A stretch of DNA of 64,000 nt from Rallus limicola (Eukaryota > Chordata > Aves > Gruiformes > Rallidae): the NCBI GenBank assembly GCA_022605955.1, contig JAKCOZ010000015.1:8189287-8253286 (forward strand). The letters are read 5' to 3'. The translations under genes and the position numbers were made by a program. The notes under the pieces were generated by a model. That model was not told the DNA's origin and ran no database searches. It saw only the letters and a program-made list of their open reading frames with translations. How positions within the stretch are numbered: position 1 is the stretch's first letter; every line of letters starts with the position of its first letter. Below, one piece after another: positions 12,008 through 26,097 of this stretch.

Positions 12008-12409
12008 AATCTATCCGGTTTCACATCTGCTAAAAGCCCCCATGTCATGCTAATTACAGTCTTCCCCTGGAAAGAATTCAGGGTTTAAGACCAAAGAAAG
12101 ATATACTTATTTATAACTAATGCTCTGATTTGGAATGGTACTTGTGAAGTTGTAAATACATTCAAAATGCAAGAGGGATACAAAAGTACAGAAAACAACT
12201 GTAACAGACGTACCTTTTCCAAGCACTTTCACAATGACAAGTGTGTTCAAGATTGAATCCTGCAGTGTCCCTGCTTTAATTTCTGTGCCATAGCAATTAC
12301 TTCTCCGTGGCCCTTGGTTCATGCACCACCGTGAAGCATAAGGTAATATTTGTGTTCCTTCTAAATCAAAGGAGATGAAAGATTAGCTCCAGACAAATAA
12401 ACCAGAGTA

Positions 12410-12660
12410 GCAGTGCAAGACTTGAAAAGATCTTTTGCCTTGGTAGGTCCAACCTGCTGCTTTTACAGAAAACTGTGGCACGTGAACTCTTTTACGATCC
12501 ACCTCAATCTTAAAAATAATTATTTGTTACACTCTTTCTACTGAAAGCTTATTCTAGCCATTGCTCAAGGGTTTTGGAAATATTTCTCCAGATTTTAAAC
12601 TAAATGTATTATCACCAATTTTTATCGATGTATTTTCCTGCATCATTATACTATATTTTA
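12410..12660 (-). mobile_element. possible ancient CR1-like LINE relic, minus strand
   Basis: The segment has the order of words seen in inverted old CR1/L3 3' regions: an inverted 'ggtccaacctgctg' block near 12447, a 'ctttctactgaaagc' block near 12533, then 'tattctccagattt'-like text and A+T-rich tail sequence. Identity is low and the borders are guesses. A repeat-library comparison would decide; chance resemblance is possible. Confidence 0.35.
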
Positions 12661-15600
12661 CGGTTTTCTTCCTTGGCATTTGCTTTGGCTGTAAGAACTC
12701 TGGAAGGGAATTGTAGGGGCTGGAGTTAGAAATTCAGCTAGGCAAAGGAACTGCTGTAGAGTGCCCAAGTCCTCCAGACTCCCTCCCTGATCAGCTATGT
12801 GGGAAGTTCTTCTGGAGTGCAGGTAAAAGAGACTGTCTCTACTGGGATGATACCTTCAACAAAGCATTTTGTTTTTTAAGTGGCAAAGAGCGGTGTTTAA
12901 TGGAGGAACTTGTCAGGCATGAAATTATGATCCTAGGCTGCAGTAGTCTGCAGTCTTGGGACTTTACAAGTCAGAGGTGGTTTCTTGTTGTTTAATAGCC
13001 CTTGATGATTTTTTTTCTCCAAAATTTGAATGGTCACTTTTGTATCCAGACAAGCTTGTAGCACTCAACATCAAGGGATCAGCTATCCTGCAGCTTAATA
13101 CACAAAAAACCTCTGCCTTCTGTTTGTTTTGAACCTGCTTCTTATTAATTTCATATTCATGTACCCCATATTTTCTTATTATATGAGATAAGGAGCAGTG
13201 GTATGCTACTCTGTGTTCTCCCCATTCACTCTTGCAGTGTTCTTCCAACTGCAAGAAAAAACATAAACCACGAGGGTCTGCTATGTTCTTTTGTCTTAAG
13301 CCTTTATCATGATTGGCTTTTCTTTATGTTGCATTTTATTCTGCTCTCCCTTTACTTCTGTAACTTGTTCTGAAATTTGGAATATTGTTGAAGCCAGTAA
13401 CACATTGCTATCTACTGAGTAATCGATATCGCATACAGTATGAAAAGAATACCCCAAACCAGCTTAAAACCACTATTAGTTCCTTCAGTCTCTGCTGAGA
13501 ATTGTGTGATTCCCCCAGCCTGAGGTTTTCCAGTCTTTGGGGGCCTATCACCAATTTGATGGAGTTCTTTTCCATAGCCTAACACTGAGTAAGCATCTTG
13601 CTTCATGTTCACATTACTATCCGGATTGATAGTAGAGATAAACCTTCCTTTACTTGGTGTGTTTTCCCTAGGTGTCTGCAGTACTCACCCTCTGTCCATT
13701 GTGAAGTGGCTTTGCTTTATCTTGCAATGTATCTTTCATTTGCAATAGAATTTGAAGTCCTTTCTCTTAGTATCATTTGCAAGCTCATGCTTCCCTTTTG
13801 GCAATTCTTGTTGTCTTCTTAGGTTTCTTGTTATCTTCAGGGTATTCTTAGTCACTTATTTGTCTATTGCATTTTATCTTATTTGCTTTCTTGCAGTAGC
13901 CTTTTGTGATGAGTCTTTATCTCCCTAAGTAGAAATGTCCTCGACTGGGTTTTATTTGTCAGTGCTGCGGACATTCCTACAAGTTAAGCACATCTGAGCT
14001 GTATGAAGTCCAGGCTATCTCTGCATCCAGGACACATCTTTAGCTGTTTTACATCATCCATTTGTTGTCTACCTTCGCCAGTATTTGGGTTCCACCATTT
14101 CATTAACTGGACTTTCCATCACAAATCAAAACTAGATTCCAGTATGTTTTGGAAAAGCTATTCCGAATAATATACATGCAGTTCTTTAGTGTTTTAAACG
14201 AGCTTTTTTTCTCCTCAGTGTGGGGATTTTCGTAAATCACTTGGTAAAAGTGTTGTTCTCTACTGTAGTGATGATTTTCCTTTCAAAAAACCAAAATAGA
14301 ATAAAACATACAATAGGATAATTGGCTTTCTGGCTTGTAAATCAGAAGGAAGAAGTCAAGAATGTGGCTTTATTCTCACAATTGGGTAGTACTGGAGAAG
14401 TGTTTCTGTTGTTAGAGCAACAACTACTAGAGAACAAAATAAAAACTGTGTATCTGCCTTAATTGGTTGCTATGGATATTATAAAAGACAGTTCTTTAAT
14501 TAGCTAAGACCTATAGCCAGAGTTGTAGTTTCAGTTTATCTAAGTGTCTACTTGACCATTGAATGGATGGCCAAGTCTTCAGTTCATGAGTACAGTTAGT
14601 CATTTCCCCTTATTTTGGCTGGATTTACCCTTGAAATGAGGGGGGAAAAGGAACATCCTATTATAACTCAGAAAAACATCAGGACACACCAAGAGCAGAT
14701 TGTTTTGTTGCTATTTAAAATAAATTTCCTCCAGCTTTGGAAGAAAGTTGCAGCATGTAATGAATTGCATGAAACAAATCCAAGGCTTTTATATCACAAA
14801 TAAAGGGAGGCCTGTTGGAATTTGAGTCTTTCAAATGCATTTTTATTGCAGGTGCTTTAGGCCAACATTTAAGTACCCAAAATAATCCAGTTTTAAATTT
14901 CCTATGATGTTATGTGATGCATCATTTCCTTGTGCATACTTCAACTACAGTAAATTATTCAATACATAAAAGCCTTTTAAAAATATATTCTTAGTCCCAC
15001 ACGGTCATTTGCCTGTGAAATACACATTACAGTTAGTGCTTGTTTCTATTACAGTAAAATGATCCCTCTAGATGGCCCAAACTAACAGCCTTGTATTGCT
15101 TAAGAGAAGAATAAAATATAGTTTTAACACCTTAACAAGCTGGGGATGATGGAGGGGAACTCGTTGCAGTGTGAGAAAACACAAGAACAACAAAAAAACC
15201 CAACCGAAGCTGAATGGATCCAGGACCAGACTGGTAGTTCATCTTCCATGTGCAACAAACAGGATTTTGTGTGTCTGATCCTTCACGCTGTTGTCATTTT
15301 GGCTACCTTCAGATGTACTGACACACAGATTTTGTGCTTCTGGGCTTATGCTGTTCTTTTGTACTGTTGAGGGTTACCTAAAGTATGTCTGCAGGATTAT
15401 GTATGTTGTATACCTTGGTGTTTCTACACCTTTCATGTGGGGTGTGGTTAAGCATTTTTGTCTTTTTTTTTTTTTTAACAGGAAATCAGACTAGTCTGTA
15501 AAACACAGCAGACTTACTCTTATCATGCAGTGATGACAGGAAACAATAATCCGAAGTTATCTGAGCATCTCTGATGTAAGTTGTTAAAACTGTTTTGCTC

Positions 15601-18600
15601 TGTTTTTTGCTTTTTGGGAAACGTGGAATGCTGTTGACAGAATATATATGCTTTAGCTTAAAAATATTTGAATAAGAAACCAATTCTGTAATGCAATGTG
15701 ATCAGACACATGCCACAATCTTGGAACATTATGGCTCCTTATAAGAGAAATGCTTTTTTTGTTTAAATCAAAGCCTTTGTCCATGAGACAATACAGGCAG
15801 TTCAGTATCATTCAAATTCAGTACGAAAGAACTTAGTATGCTAAAGAGAACCTGCCTGTGTCAACTTAAGTTCATGGCCAGGGGTCCTAGTTGCATCACA
15901 GCTTTCCTTTTATGCAAGAGTCATACTTGCTGTGTCCAGCACATTGGGCCCGTATGTAAAGAAAGGACATTTTTATATGGAAAGATACAAACAGATCATA
16001 AATCATATGTCATTTAGAATTTGTTGGTACTAAGTGTTCGTGGTTTATGAGTCGCAGCTGTTGAAATGCTGATGAAAAAAATGATACCTCAGAAAGGGCT
16101 GCAGAAGTATGAGCTTCAGTTGTGGGTTATTTATTATTATTATTATAACAAAATAAGGCAGAGTATTTATCTTCAAATTAACTTAATTCACTCAGCTACA
16201 GCAATTGTATAGACCCATGAGGAGCAGATACATGCTAGCGCATTTCCTCTGAACACTCTTTCTGTCCTTTTCACACAGGTACTTATACTGATGGGTATTG
16301 AAATACCATTTCAAAGGCTTTTTCTCTTAATTGGAGAGATTTTTTTTTTTTCCTGTATTCACTCTTTGATGTAGAAATCCAGTTTCAGTATCAGTCTCAG
16401 AAACTTTGAAAGTTTGCCAATAGTCTGTTGTTTGTTTGTTTGCTTCTCATAAATAGGCTGGAAGTAGGCCTGATTTCTTCATGTTCAGCAATAATCAGTA
16501 AAACCAGGTAAAGCTTGATTTTTCATACAGATAAAAGGTTTTCATCTGAGCAGTGAATATCAGTATTGCTAGAGGCTCTTTGGATTCCTGTGGGTGTCTG
16601 GGAGCAGAGAAAAGATGATCCTGGGTGACGTGGTGTCAGCCACCTGCACTCAAAGGCAGCTGAAACTGCTGTTTCAAAGAAGGGTTTTCTGAGACTTGAG
16701 GTCCCCAAAGTGTGGCTTGCTTCAGTTCTGTGTTTTTGGGTTTTTTTTGTAGAAAGTAATTGTGGAAGTACAGACTGGAATAAGCGTAAGAACTTTTCCT
16801 ATTCTTTCATTCTGTTTAGATACAAATTCCCACCTGTTCCCTTGCATAGATGCTGATGTTTGCTCTCTGGTGTGTGAAGTATAGCTCCCACAAAGCAAGG
16901 TGTGGAAAATCATGGCTGGGGAGGCAAGTATAGAGAAAGCTGGTACTAGGCCTTAGTGCGGTGAAGGTTATAAGGATGCTGACAGCAACAAACCTTGAGC
17001 CATAGTGGGTTCTGACCTTTGCAGCCTCCATCATCTTCAAATCTTTTTGGCAATGCGCGGTATTTTACAATCATAGGTCCATTATAGAGGCAGAGCTGCA
17101 AAGAATAAAGTTGGAAGCATTGTCCTTCTCATGTAAAATCACCAGTCATTTTGCTTTGAATAAACATCATGAGAGATATTTTTTTTTTAGTCTAATTATT
17201 TCCCTTGGCATGTCCTTAGATATGACTGTCCAGTGCTTTATTTTGCTTAAGGTTTCCTTAGCTATCTCTTGATGGTTTTGCTCATATTGATTTTGTATAG
17301 GCTGTATGATCAATAACTTTTTTTTTCTTCCAGTCAGAGGTTAATCCCATCCATCCTAGAGCCTGCAAATACTTTTCAGAACAATGGTACACTAGATTTT
17401 ACATGCTCCAAAGAGTAACCTCTGGGGCTTTGGATTTCAAATTGTGGTTCAAGGCTTCTACCCTGTACTTAGTTTGCTTCTGCTTTCTGAAAATAGAGTT
17501 TCTGACTTTACTAAATTTGCTTGTTCTTGTGCCGTGTAATATGTTTGTCATTTTGCTGGAAAGCCATCGTCTCTTATGGGACATGCCTGTGTGCGCAAAT
17601 TATATTTAAGAAGATTGGGTAGGATGGCGGTTGGCCAAGATTGAATAAGACTTGTGCAAAAAAGCTTCAGCCAGTCTTATGCAGAATTGGGTTGGTGTCA
17701 GCAACCATTGTGTCCTGTGCAGCACCCTGATGGAGCGTTTGTATAGGTGTTGGTCCTGTGGTTCTGGAGATCAAAGCTTGCTCTACTTTGTAACAAAATT
17801 ATAGACAGATGCTCCTAATCTGCTGAAGGTATGGTTGATTTCCAACATTGATAGAGCAAGAAGGATGAGAAGTTCCCTAAGAATCTGTCTCCTGAAAAGC
17901 TGACTACAGGAGGATGATTCTGTGTGGAGAACGACTGTTACTCTTGGTTAATTGAGGGACCACAGAAGGGTAAAGGAGTTTTTGAAATTATTTTGCTGAC
18001 TTGCCCTGCTCCTTCTCAACCAGGGTCAAACCACCACAATTCACAGGATTGAGACAGACTTGCAGTGATGAGGCTGTAGGATTTGGCAAAAGGAAGCAGC
18101 AACCTTGACCTTTAAAATGGTTAGGACTAAGTAAAGCCATGCAGGGTGCAGGAGGGGGGCCCACATCTTTCCACTACATCGAAAATCTAAATCGGAGTTT
18201 GCTCAGGTCTCTGTAATCTTGAAAGCACTGTTTAATTCTGTCTGAATGCTATTTCTTTTCTGAAATACATACAAGGAAACAGAATGTTCATATTTTCTTT
18301 TTTGCTTTTTGTCTCCTGCTCATCTGTGCAGTAACTCTTGAACAGATAGTTGTAGTGACAACTGACAGTCGTAATAACTGTTGACCTGACACAACGGAGT
18401 GATCTCGTGGTGATGTTGCAAGCCATGAAATAACTCAAGAAAGCAGTTTTTAAATTTCTCTTTTTCAGTAAAAATTACATTTGCTGTACAGCTTACATTT
18501 GGCTTCCCTCTTCTCACAGTATTTTAAATAGTTCAGGCTTTCTCCTTTTCTTGCTCTAAGAATAGTCACCAAACCCTGTAGTTTAAACGTGTTTCTAGCA

Positions 18601-18959
18601 TAAGACTCACTGAGCATTCTACTGGCCCAGGAATCCATCTGTAGAAAGTTCCTTAAGCTTTCAAAAAATACAAATAGGGCAATCAATTGGATTTCAGGTC
18701 TATTTTGACTAAGCCACCCAATTCAGTTGCGAGGTTTTATGGGAACTTACTGATATAAACCCATTGAAGTAAAGGTTTTAAGTAACATTTTTATCTTTAA
18801 ATGAAAAAGTGCTACTTTTTTAGCCCTTTTTTCAGGAGCCTCTTATAATTTCTCCTTCAACTTTGTTTTCAAGTACAGATCAAACCTTGATTGTACCGAG
18901 CTCTGAAAAAGAGATAAAATAAAACAAATGTTTAAGTTTTGCTTCACAATACAAGTAAA
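12661..18959. other. long non-coding stretch with simple tracts
   Basis: About 6.3 kb with no recognisable gene, RNA or repeat family. Simple sequence includes T14 at 15463-15476, (TTA)n at 16131-16146 and short T runs near 16341, 17182 and 17321. Short open frames throughout have no domain signal. The T-run followed by CAG at about 17321-17333 resembles a splice acceptor, but no coding frame follows it. Confidence 0.5.
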
Positions 18960-19335
18960 TACTAGAGCTGCACAGCACAGTTGCACTTTATCCAGAGCCA
19001 AAAGGAAAGGAGAGCCTTGCAACCATGGTGGTGGCTTGACAGAGTCTCTCTTGGTTAGACGTTTTCATAAACGATTCGCCTTATTTCTTTATTTACCATC
19101 CCACGTGACGCTGAGTTTCAATGAACTGTCAGCTTGCTGTGGTTTATTCCTTCTCATGACAGACAAAAGAAAAAGAAATGTTGAAATTGAAAACAGTCGT
19201 GTTGCTTGCATCTCCTGTTTTTTTGCTGGAGCCAGCAAATGCCCAGCAGGCATTGTAATGGATGGGTGTCGCTTTACAAAAAAAGTCTTTGGTTGGCTTA
19301 TGCTTAAATCTTTTAGCTTTCCACAGGACTTTTGA
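18960..19335. promoter_or_regulatory. complex segment with CACGTGAC E-box; candidate conserved element
   Basis: This A+T-moderate block has no simple repeats. It includes a perfect E-box CACGTGAC at 19102-19109 (USF/MITF-family type) and the word TTCATAAACGATTCGCC near 19064. The + strand is open for 135 codons (18928-19335), but the protein shows no domain and begins in unremarkable sequence. Complexity, rather than any recognised gene, makes this a candidate conserved non-coding element. That is an inference from appearance only. Confidence 0.25.
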
Positions 19336-22300
19336 GTCTGACAGTGATTTTCTCACTGTCCCAAGTAAAGAACACAAAATACTGTTCATTTCCTTCAATA
19401 AAAATGAAATGGAACCACTCTGCTCATGTCTCTAGCAAGGGAAAAAGGTTCAGGCAGCCCAGGAAACCAAGACTGGGTTTGTCCTGTGGTGCAGGCATTT
19501 GCTACCTTCTCATCTTGCAGATAACAAATAATTAAAGTATATGTTTTGTACGGTGAAACTGTTACTGGCACAAAAAACAGGCTATTTTGGGGCATGCATG
19601 CTCATTGTGTTTGACCTAGCTAGACAATGGGAATAGCTGTGGCCCCTAATGAGATTTCTATATCCTGCATTGTTTCAGTCTCATTCTTGGCAGTAGTCAG
19701 GCTCTTCATCTCTTGGCGGCTAACAGGATAGCCAAAGGGTGAAGTTCTACAACGTGTTTCTTCTCTGGCAATTAAATGAAGGAACTTATTTTATAACCAC
19801 TGGTACTTTGTTGTAGTTCTGTGGCTAGGCTAGGCATCAGGACTGTCACTGGCTCTTTCCTAAAAGCCAAACAATTATAACCTTAATATCTCCCACACTG
19901 AGTCTAAATGCCAATTCTTGTGTACTTATGGAGCTGGCTAAACAAGCCTTTCCACTCCCTCTATATGCTTCTACATAACATACAATCACTTTGATTTGCA
20001 TGCTCTGCCTAGATTTAATACTGGGCCATCAAACTGTGGCAACAAGCATGTCCTGAGAGACCATCTTTGGTCTTGGGGACCAAACAGTTCTAGCAACAGA
20101 AGGTCAGGGGAGCAAACCTGCAATGCTGAAAGCAATGATTATCCAATTCCCATGTTTGCTCCAATGTACAAGGCCCTCCTTATAGCCTCCTCATGGCCTC
20201 AGACACTACAAAACAGATATTGTTGGTGGAGATTATGAATTCCAGCGCTCTTTACAGTGTGTATCTACTTCTCTATCTGTATATGTTGCAATAGAACAAC
20301 ATGTGCAAGGTTATAAAAATAGCCTGGAAGTGATTGACATGCTAATAATGCTCAAGCAAGTCAATAATGCTCATGTAACAAGCTCCTGAGAAAATAATAT
20401 TTTTGGTCAATAATATACTTTTAAAAAATGAACTGTTTGTTTTTAATTAACCTCATATTTAGCCATTTAGTCATGCCATGTCCATCAAGCACAGTGGAGA
20501 AAAACACGTGCTGTCTTGAAACACTGCGTTGTTGCCTTAAACTTTCATCTCTTCCTGCTTGGCTTTCTCTTCTGCATTCCACCTTAGAATGTTTTGGAGG
20601 ATTGAGGCAAATCACGGCTTGTCATGTTACTTTGAATTCAGTGCTTCTCCTTTGTAAGAAGGGTGTTAGGTGATTCATCTGTGACAGAACATCCCATTAT
20701 GTTGTGACAGACTGTCAAGGTGAACCTGCTGTAAGTACTTAGCAACAATATAGTGCTTCTAATGTGTCACTTGGCACTTCTTTCTTTTATTTAATTTTTC
20801 TTTTCTTCCTTTTTTTTTTTTTTTTCTCCTTGGCTAAAGGCTGACAGATTTTAATCCATTAAGTGATCAAAAACCCCCAGTGTTTGGAATTGTGTAAAGC
20901 TCAGTAGAATTGAGCAGGACAGAGAGTGCCCACAAATTCCCGACAGAGAGGAAATAGGTCCTGTGGTCTTAAGACTTTTCTTGCCACGTGATGTTAAGTA
21001 CATTGTGGGGTTTTGTTTAGTTGGGGTTTTGTTTGTAACTTTTTTGGAAAAATTATATGCTATGGGGGAGGAATTTTTACAAAGAAAATGGATTTGTATC
21101 CCAGTTACAAAGGAGATCTGAAATGAATTCTAACAGTCAGAAATGACTTTTAGATACATAATTCCTTGTGTCATTTCTGTCCCTACTTAAAGTGTTTGGG
21201 TTAGGTAAGCTCTGGAGTTCAATCATTCCCTGGCCAACCATCCACCCCCTGCCTGCTTCAGAGACTTCACCTTATTCCTTGCATGAGGCTTATGATTAAC
21301 TTCAGCATCCTTCCAGCCCTCACATAAAAAATCCTAAACAAAAAGTTATTCTATCTATCGATGCCATCAGATTGTGTGTAGCTGAATTGATGTTAAAAAC
21401 AGGAGCATGAAGTTGAACTTCAGACAACTTGGACGCTGCTGAGTGGTTTTATAATTAAGGAATCTTAATTAGGTGTCTGAATGTTATATTAGAAGCCTGT
21501 CATTAAGTAACTACTGCTTTGACCGTTTGTGTGCCGGTGGGTTCAGGTACCCTTACATCAAGGCCATAGTGCCTACAGGAACCCTGACTTTCTCTTGATG
21601 CCAAATTCACTCATCTCCCCTAAAACTAGTAGTAAATTGATGACCAAATCTGGTGCACAGTTTTGAAGAAAGCTATAGCAGATGACATCCATCTACGTGT
21701 GATTATGGAGCAACGTGTTTAAAATAAGACACGTACTAAAGGTGAAGGGAAGACAGAAAGTGGGAATCTGATGCAATTTTAATGCAAAAAGAAAAAAAAA
21801 AAGACCTGCTTAACCCCTCAGTATTTCCCTGGGTTTAATTCTTCTTCTTTTTCATGAAGAAAAGTGAAACCAACATCTAGTCCTGCATGGGATAAAGGTT
21901 GCAGGGATTTGAATGCCACATAATCTTCATTTTTAATCTTGATATTGCATTGCAAGTAGAATAGTACCCAGTTTTACATATTTTTTGACCAGTGCTTAAC
22001 AGTGTTTGATTACGCTTCCTAACATTTTCATTTCAAAAATACTCAGATTTTTGAAGCCATCAAATGGTTCCACAATAACAATGTCCTATTTAAAGCTTGT
22101 CAGTGAAATTACTGTCCATCTGCTCTTTTATTCTTTATCCAAGTCCCTGTGTATGTTGCTAATGTCATTGTGTAACTAACAACTGAACTTAGAGTTTGAA
22201 CATCTTCTGTATCTATCTTCTTTGAACAAAGATCAGGCTATTTTCTCTCCAGCATTTATTTTTAAATTATCAGAGTTGAGGAAAAGATAGCTGTGTCAGG

Positions 22301-22411
22301 GCTTGATATTTGCATCCTGACTCTTGCACTCTTTAGGAAATGACCCACCTCTCAGTCTGAGTGGGTAGTTTTGTGAGGACAATTGCTGCAGGACTTCGTT
22401 CATAGATGTCC
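19336..22411. other. non-coding stretch
   Basis: No gene is recognised. Contains T16 at 20810-20825, an A-rich run at about 21787-21801, and a small direct repeat of AATAATGCTCA at about 20344 and 20363. An A+T palindromic patch (ATAATTAAGGAATCTTAATT, near 21451) is the only other structure seen. Confidence 0.5.
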
Positions 22412-22439
22412 TTTTTTTTTTTTTTTCCCCCCTCTGCAG
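22412..22439 (+). repeat. T15/C6 pyrimidine tract ending in CTGCAG
   Basis: T15 (22412-22426), then C6, then TCTGCAG. It would score well as a 3' splice site (polypyrimidine tract plus CAG at 22437-22439). No convincing open frame or donor site follows, so I annotate it as a pyrimidine tract only. Confidence 0.8.
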
Positions 22440-25400
22440 TCAACATATGTTCAAACAATGTTTTTCCATTGTTGGCTGAAATAAAGACATAGGAAAATGT
22501 TTTGGGCTCATTTCACAGCAAACAGATGAATCTGCATGCGAAATTAAGTAAGTTTTGTAAAACAAATCATGGGTATGTAAGTAATTTTTTAGTTCTTCTT
22601 AAGAGTGTAAAGCAATGGCACAGAAATTGCATTGTGCTGAATGTTGCAAGACCAGAATGGGAGTATTAGTGAGGAAAGAAGAGTAGAAAAATACTTTTTC
22701 TTGTTAGCAAATAGGGTATCACTTTAAAGAAAACAAAAGAAAGATTTCAAGAAACATATATTCCTGGTTACCTGTGCAAATTAAGAAATTCAACCCTTCT
22801 GTGGTTTGTGGTCTCTGTCTATATACCTGTGCTTTTGCTTTGGAGTGGTAAGATTATTTTTTTAAGCTTGGGGATGTGGCTTTGATACCATTACTGAAAC
22901 CTCTTGGATATTTCTTTTGAACAGAATTTCTTTCTAAAGTGGTGCAATAGCTATTAGAGAAGAGAATCCAGCTTTACAGTAGAGGTGTTTTTTGTGCACT
23001 CTCTCTTGCTGATATGTTTGTAAGTGCTGAAGGAAGTAGAAGAGTTACAGTCAGCAGCATGTCTATGTTAGTATTAGGTGTAGTTTTCTGAGTCAAGCAG
23101 AATGCCTTTTCTACAGAAACAGAGGAATTATGGTATTTTATCCTTTCATCATGATCTCTTGCTTGTAGCTTTACTCTAGTCTGCTTTTGGGTTTTTGGGT
23201 CTGACACCATCTTGCTGGTTTTAATTGTTTTGCTGGTTTGTAAATCTGAACATTTCATCTTCCACGTGGACTGCAAGCACAGGCCATATGCAAGAACTTT
23301 TCCAGGGGAAGATGAGACCAGCTCATGTTGCAGTAACATCTAGTGGGCTGAATTCTCATCTAAACTGTGCCTGGGGAAACCTTTGAGAAAACGATTTACC
23401 TTTAAACGTTCTCCTGCTTAGTACAAGCACAACTTTTTTGGAAGAGACTGATTACTGGGTAGGAGTGTCTTTGGTTTTGGTTTTACTCCCTCCATCTAAT
23501 CTCTCCATCGATATACATGTGCTTGCTTTGGCCAGCATGCTCCCATCTTTGTGTTGTTTGGCATTATGGTGTTCTTTGTATGTCCTTTTTCTAAAAGCAG
23601 GAAATACAGCTGATGGTAAATTGTTAGGATGCTTGATTCAAGCACTGCCTTTTTAAAGTAGGACTTCAGTTTGTATTCTTAACCCCAAATCTCTGTTTAT
23701 AAATAATTTTAGAAAATATAATTGTCACATCAAAAGGGAAAGAGTAGGGAAAAAAGCCCCCAGAACCCAAACCATAAAAACCATGATGCAGAGAAAATAT
23801 CTTAAGGAAATGCTGAGCAGCTGCAATTAGCATTGACTAGAGGTTAAATAAAGCCAGCAAAAGACTGGAAAAATATTTTACTTTTCTCCAAGATGCAGTG
23901 TCTTTCCTCTCTGAAAATATCGAATTAGAAAACAGTTCCAAGACTTTGGCTAAAACTCCAAGATTTGTGGAAGCTGGACACCTGTTGGGATTTGGCCTGC
24001 GGTTTTTTTGGTTTTGTTTTTGTTTTGGGTTTTTTTAATAACAAAGAGTCATTAAGGCAGATCTTGTTACATAATCTCTGTAAGAATGAAGTGATAATGA
24101 GTTACAAACGCTGTGAGAAGGCAGCCTGCCCTTTGCATGTTCAGTTCAGGGAAGGCCAACGGAACTGTGGTGGTTTGGTGTCAGACTTTGCCATAATCAT
24201 CCTTAATTTCTAAACGAAGCTGCTGAGGATAGGTTAGAATAAGCTGATTTGAAATCAGGCTTTTAAGTGTAGTTCCTTAGTTAAAAATGGAAATATTCTG
24301 ATAATTCATGGTCCCAACCTGCTCTTGCCTGGACTTTGATGGGAGTGAGAGTTGCTGAGGAGGCAAAGGAAGAGAACAGATCTGCATATAGACATAAATA
24401 TGCAGACATTCAGTCCAGAACAATCCCATAGTTGCTCATGATTTTGCAGCCCTTCTTTGGTTTTTCTCCAGTCTTCATTGACTGTTCCTTAGCAACATGA
24501 GCATGCTCTCTTCTCAGGAAGAGTGCTCCGCATGGGCTGGTTTCATGTGAAATGTAGCCCTGCTTGTGGCTGGGAACAGGTAGACATGTTGTCCGAGCTG
24601 CCAGAGGGCGGAGGTGTGACCTCAAGTGTGACTGCACTCTCCAGTATCGCATCAGAAGGATGGAAAGCTTTCATGTCATGGGAGCATGTGTTCCAGTGCA
24701 GCATCCTTCACTTGCTATCAAGTAGAGGGGAATGATGGCTAAGCAGCACTGGTGAGTCACACTTTGTTTCCTTCCCAGCTCTTATTTTTGGCTTGATTTT
24801 TATTTTGGGGGGGAAAGGTGGAGGGGTGTGTGTGTAACCATTTAGACTGCTCACAAATGCAATAAACTTGCATGTCCTTAAAAAATGAGAGATGCAGAAT
24901 AAAGGACTAATGCTTGTTAGTTTATATTGAGGATGGACTGAAAAAACCTGATATGAGTTCCACCAGAAAATTAACTGTGACACTTCTGTAAATTTAGAAC
25001 AGCTCCTGTCACATTCAAGCAAATTAAAAAACCAAAATATTTTCATAAACTCAGTTTAACTGCCATGGGGTTTTCCTTTTTTTGCTTCGCATCAGTAGTA
25101 ATTATCCAGATTTTTGTGCTCTAACCAGAGCTTCCTCATTGATCTGCTTCTCTTACCCAGTTATTCATATTGTTATATCCTATATAACAGCAATCTATAG
25201 CATCTTCAGCCCTGAACAATAGGTTTTCTGCTTAAATCAGTGGAAAACAGACACACATTGAAGTAAGCGGAAGCATCAGGTTCATTACAAGGTGGAGCCA
25301 ACAGGCAGAAAAGGCTGTAGAATTGAAGCACATGACAGTAATTTTGTAAAAACTATGAAAATACAGCTTTTTGCACAATGGGGAGGGAGTTCTGCCAAGC

Positions 25401-26075
25401 TCTGAGTAAATTGTCCTAGTACTAAGGCTAATGACTGTAGAATGTTTAATTCTGCTTATTCCTATTCCTATGTTAATACTGAAGAAGCATATATTTTTCA
25501 TATATGTCTGTGAGAGGTAAAGGAGTCAGATTTTCGTCCTGGAACTCCATTAAAAGGAATACCATGCCTTAGACAATTATTCTGGGCTTATAGCATTCAA
25601 ACTACAATATATTTAGGTCTGGGTGAATTCCCTTTTGATCTGTGTAAAAGGGGCTATGGGGCCATGCTGCATGGAGAATCTCTAGATGACTCCTGATCTG
25701 AACCCTGCAGCATCGTAACTATGTTTTTGTTTGAAATCTTGTCCAAAAACTGTTTTAAAAAAAAGGAGCCATTGTCATTAATAAAAAGCTTCCTTTGAGT
25801 TCAGTGGGTTTGGATCAAACTATAGTGACTTCTACACAATGAAATATTTATGTGTTGTTGTAGCACCCAGTGACTTGGATCATCCTTGATGTTGGCAGGT
25901 GGTCTGCACCGACTTTGTGTTTTCAGAGGACTATGGAAAGTTCTCTGTTAACAGAACATCCAGTTCTCGAGCCAGGACAGAGTAACACTATTTTAGAATA
26001 ACTGCAGATTGAAAATAAATGGATGTGTAGATGGTAAGCTGGAGGATGAATACTTTGGCTTTTAGTATTTTGTGA
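22440..26075. other. non-coding stretch
   Basis: No gene is recognised. A minus-strand frame of 121 codons at 22974-23339 has no domain and is within chance. GC is slightly higher around 24.5-24.7 kb. A G-rich run near 24807-24826 is followed by a short GT repeat. At 25791-25825 the words TTGAGTTCAGTGGGTTTGG and GATCAAAC resemble a motif common in archosaur and turtle DNA. Confidence 0.5.
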
Positions 26076-26097
26076 TTTTTTTTTTTTTTTTTTTTTT
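26076..26097 (+). repeat. T22 homopolymer
   Basis: Twenty-two T in a row. No inverted AATAAA lies on the right, so it is not an obvious minus-strand retrocopy tail. Confidence 0.95.

Noticed and set aside
22974..23339. 121-codon minus-strand open frame
   Set aside because: No domain or family resemblance, no splice or promoter context, and the length is within chance for 64 kb in six frames.
24800..24840. G-quadruplex next to a GT repeat
   Set aside because: Only two solid G runs are present; the intervening GG pairs make a stable quadruplex unlikely.
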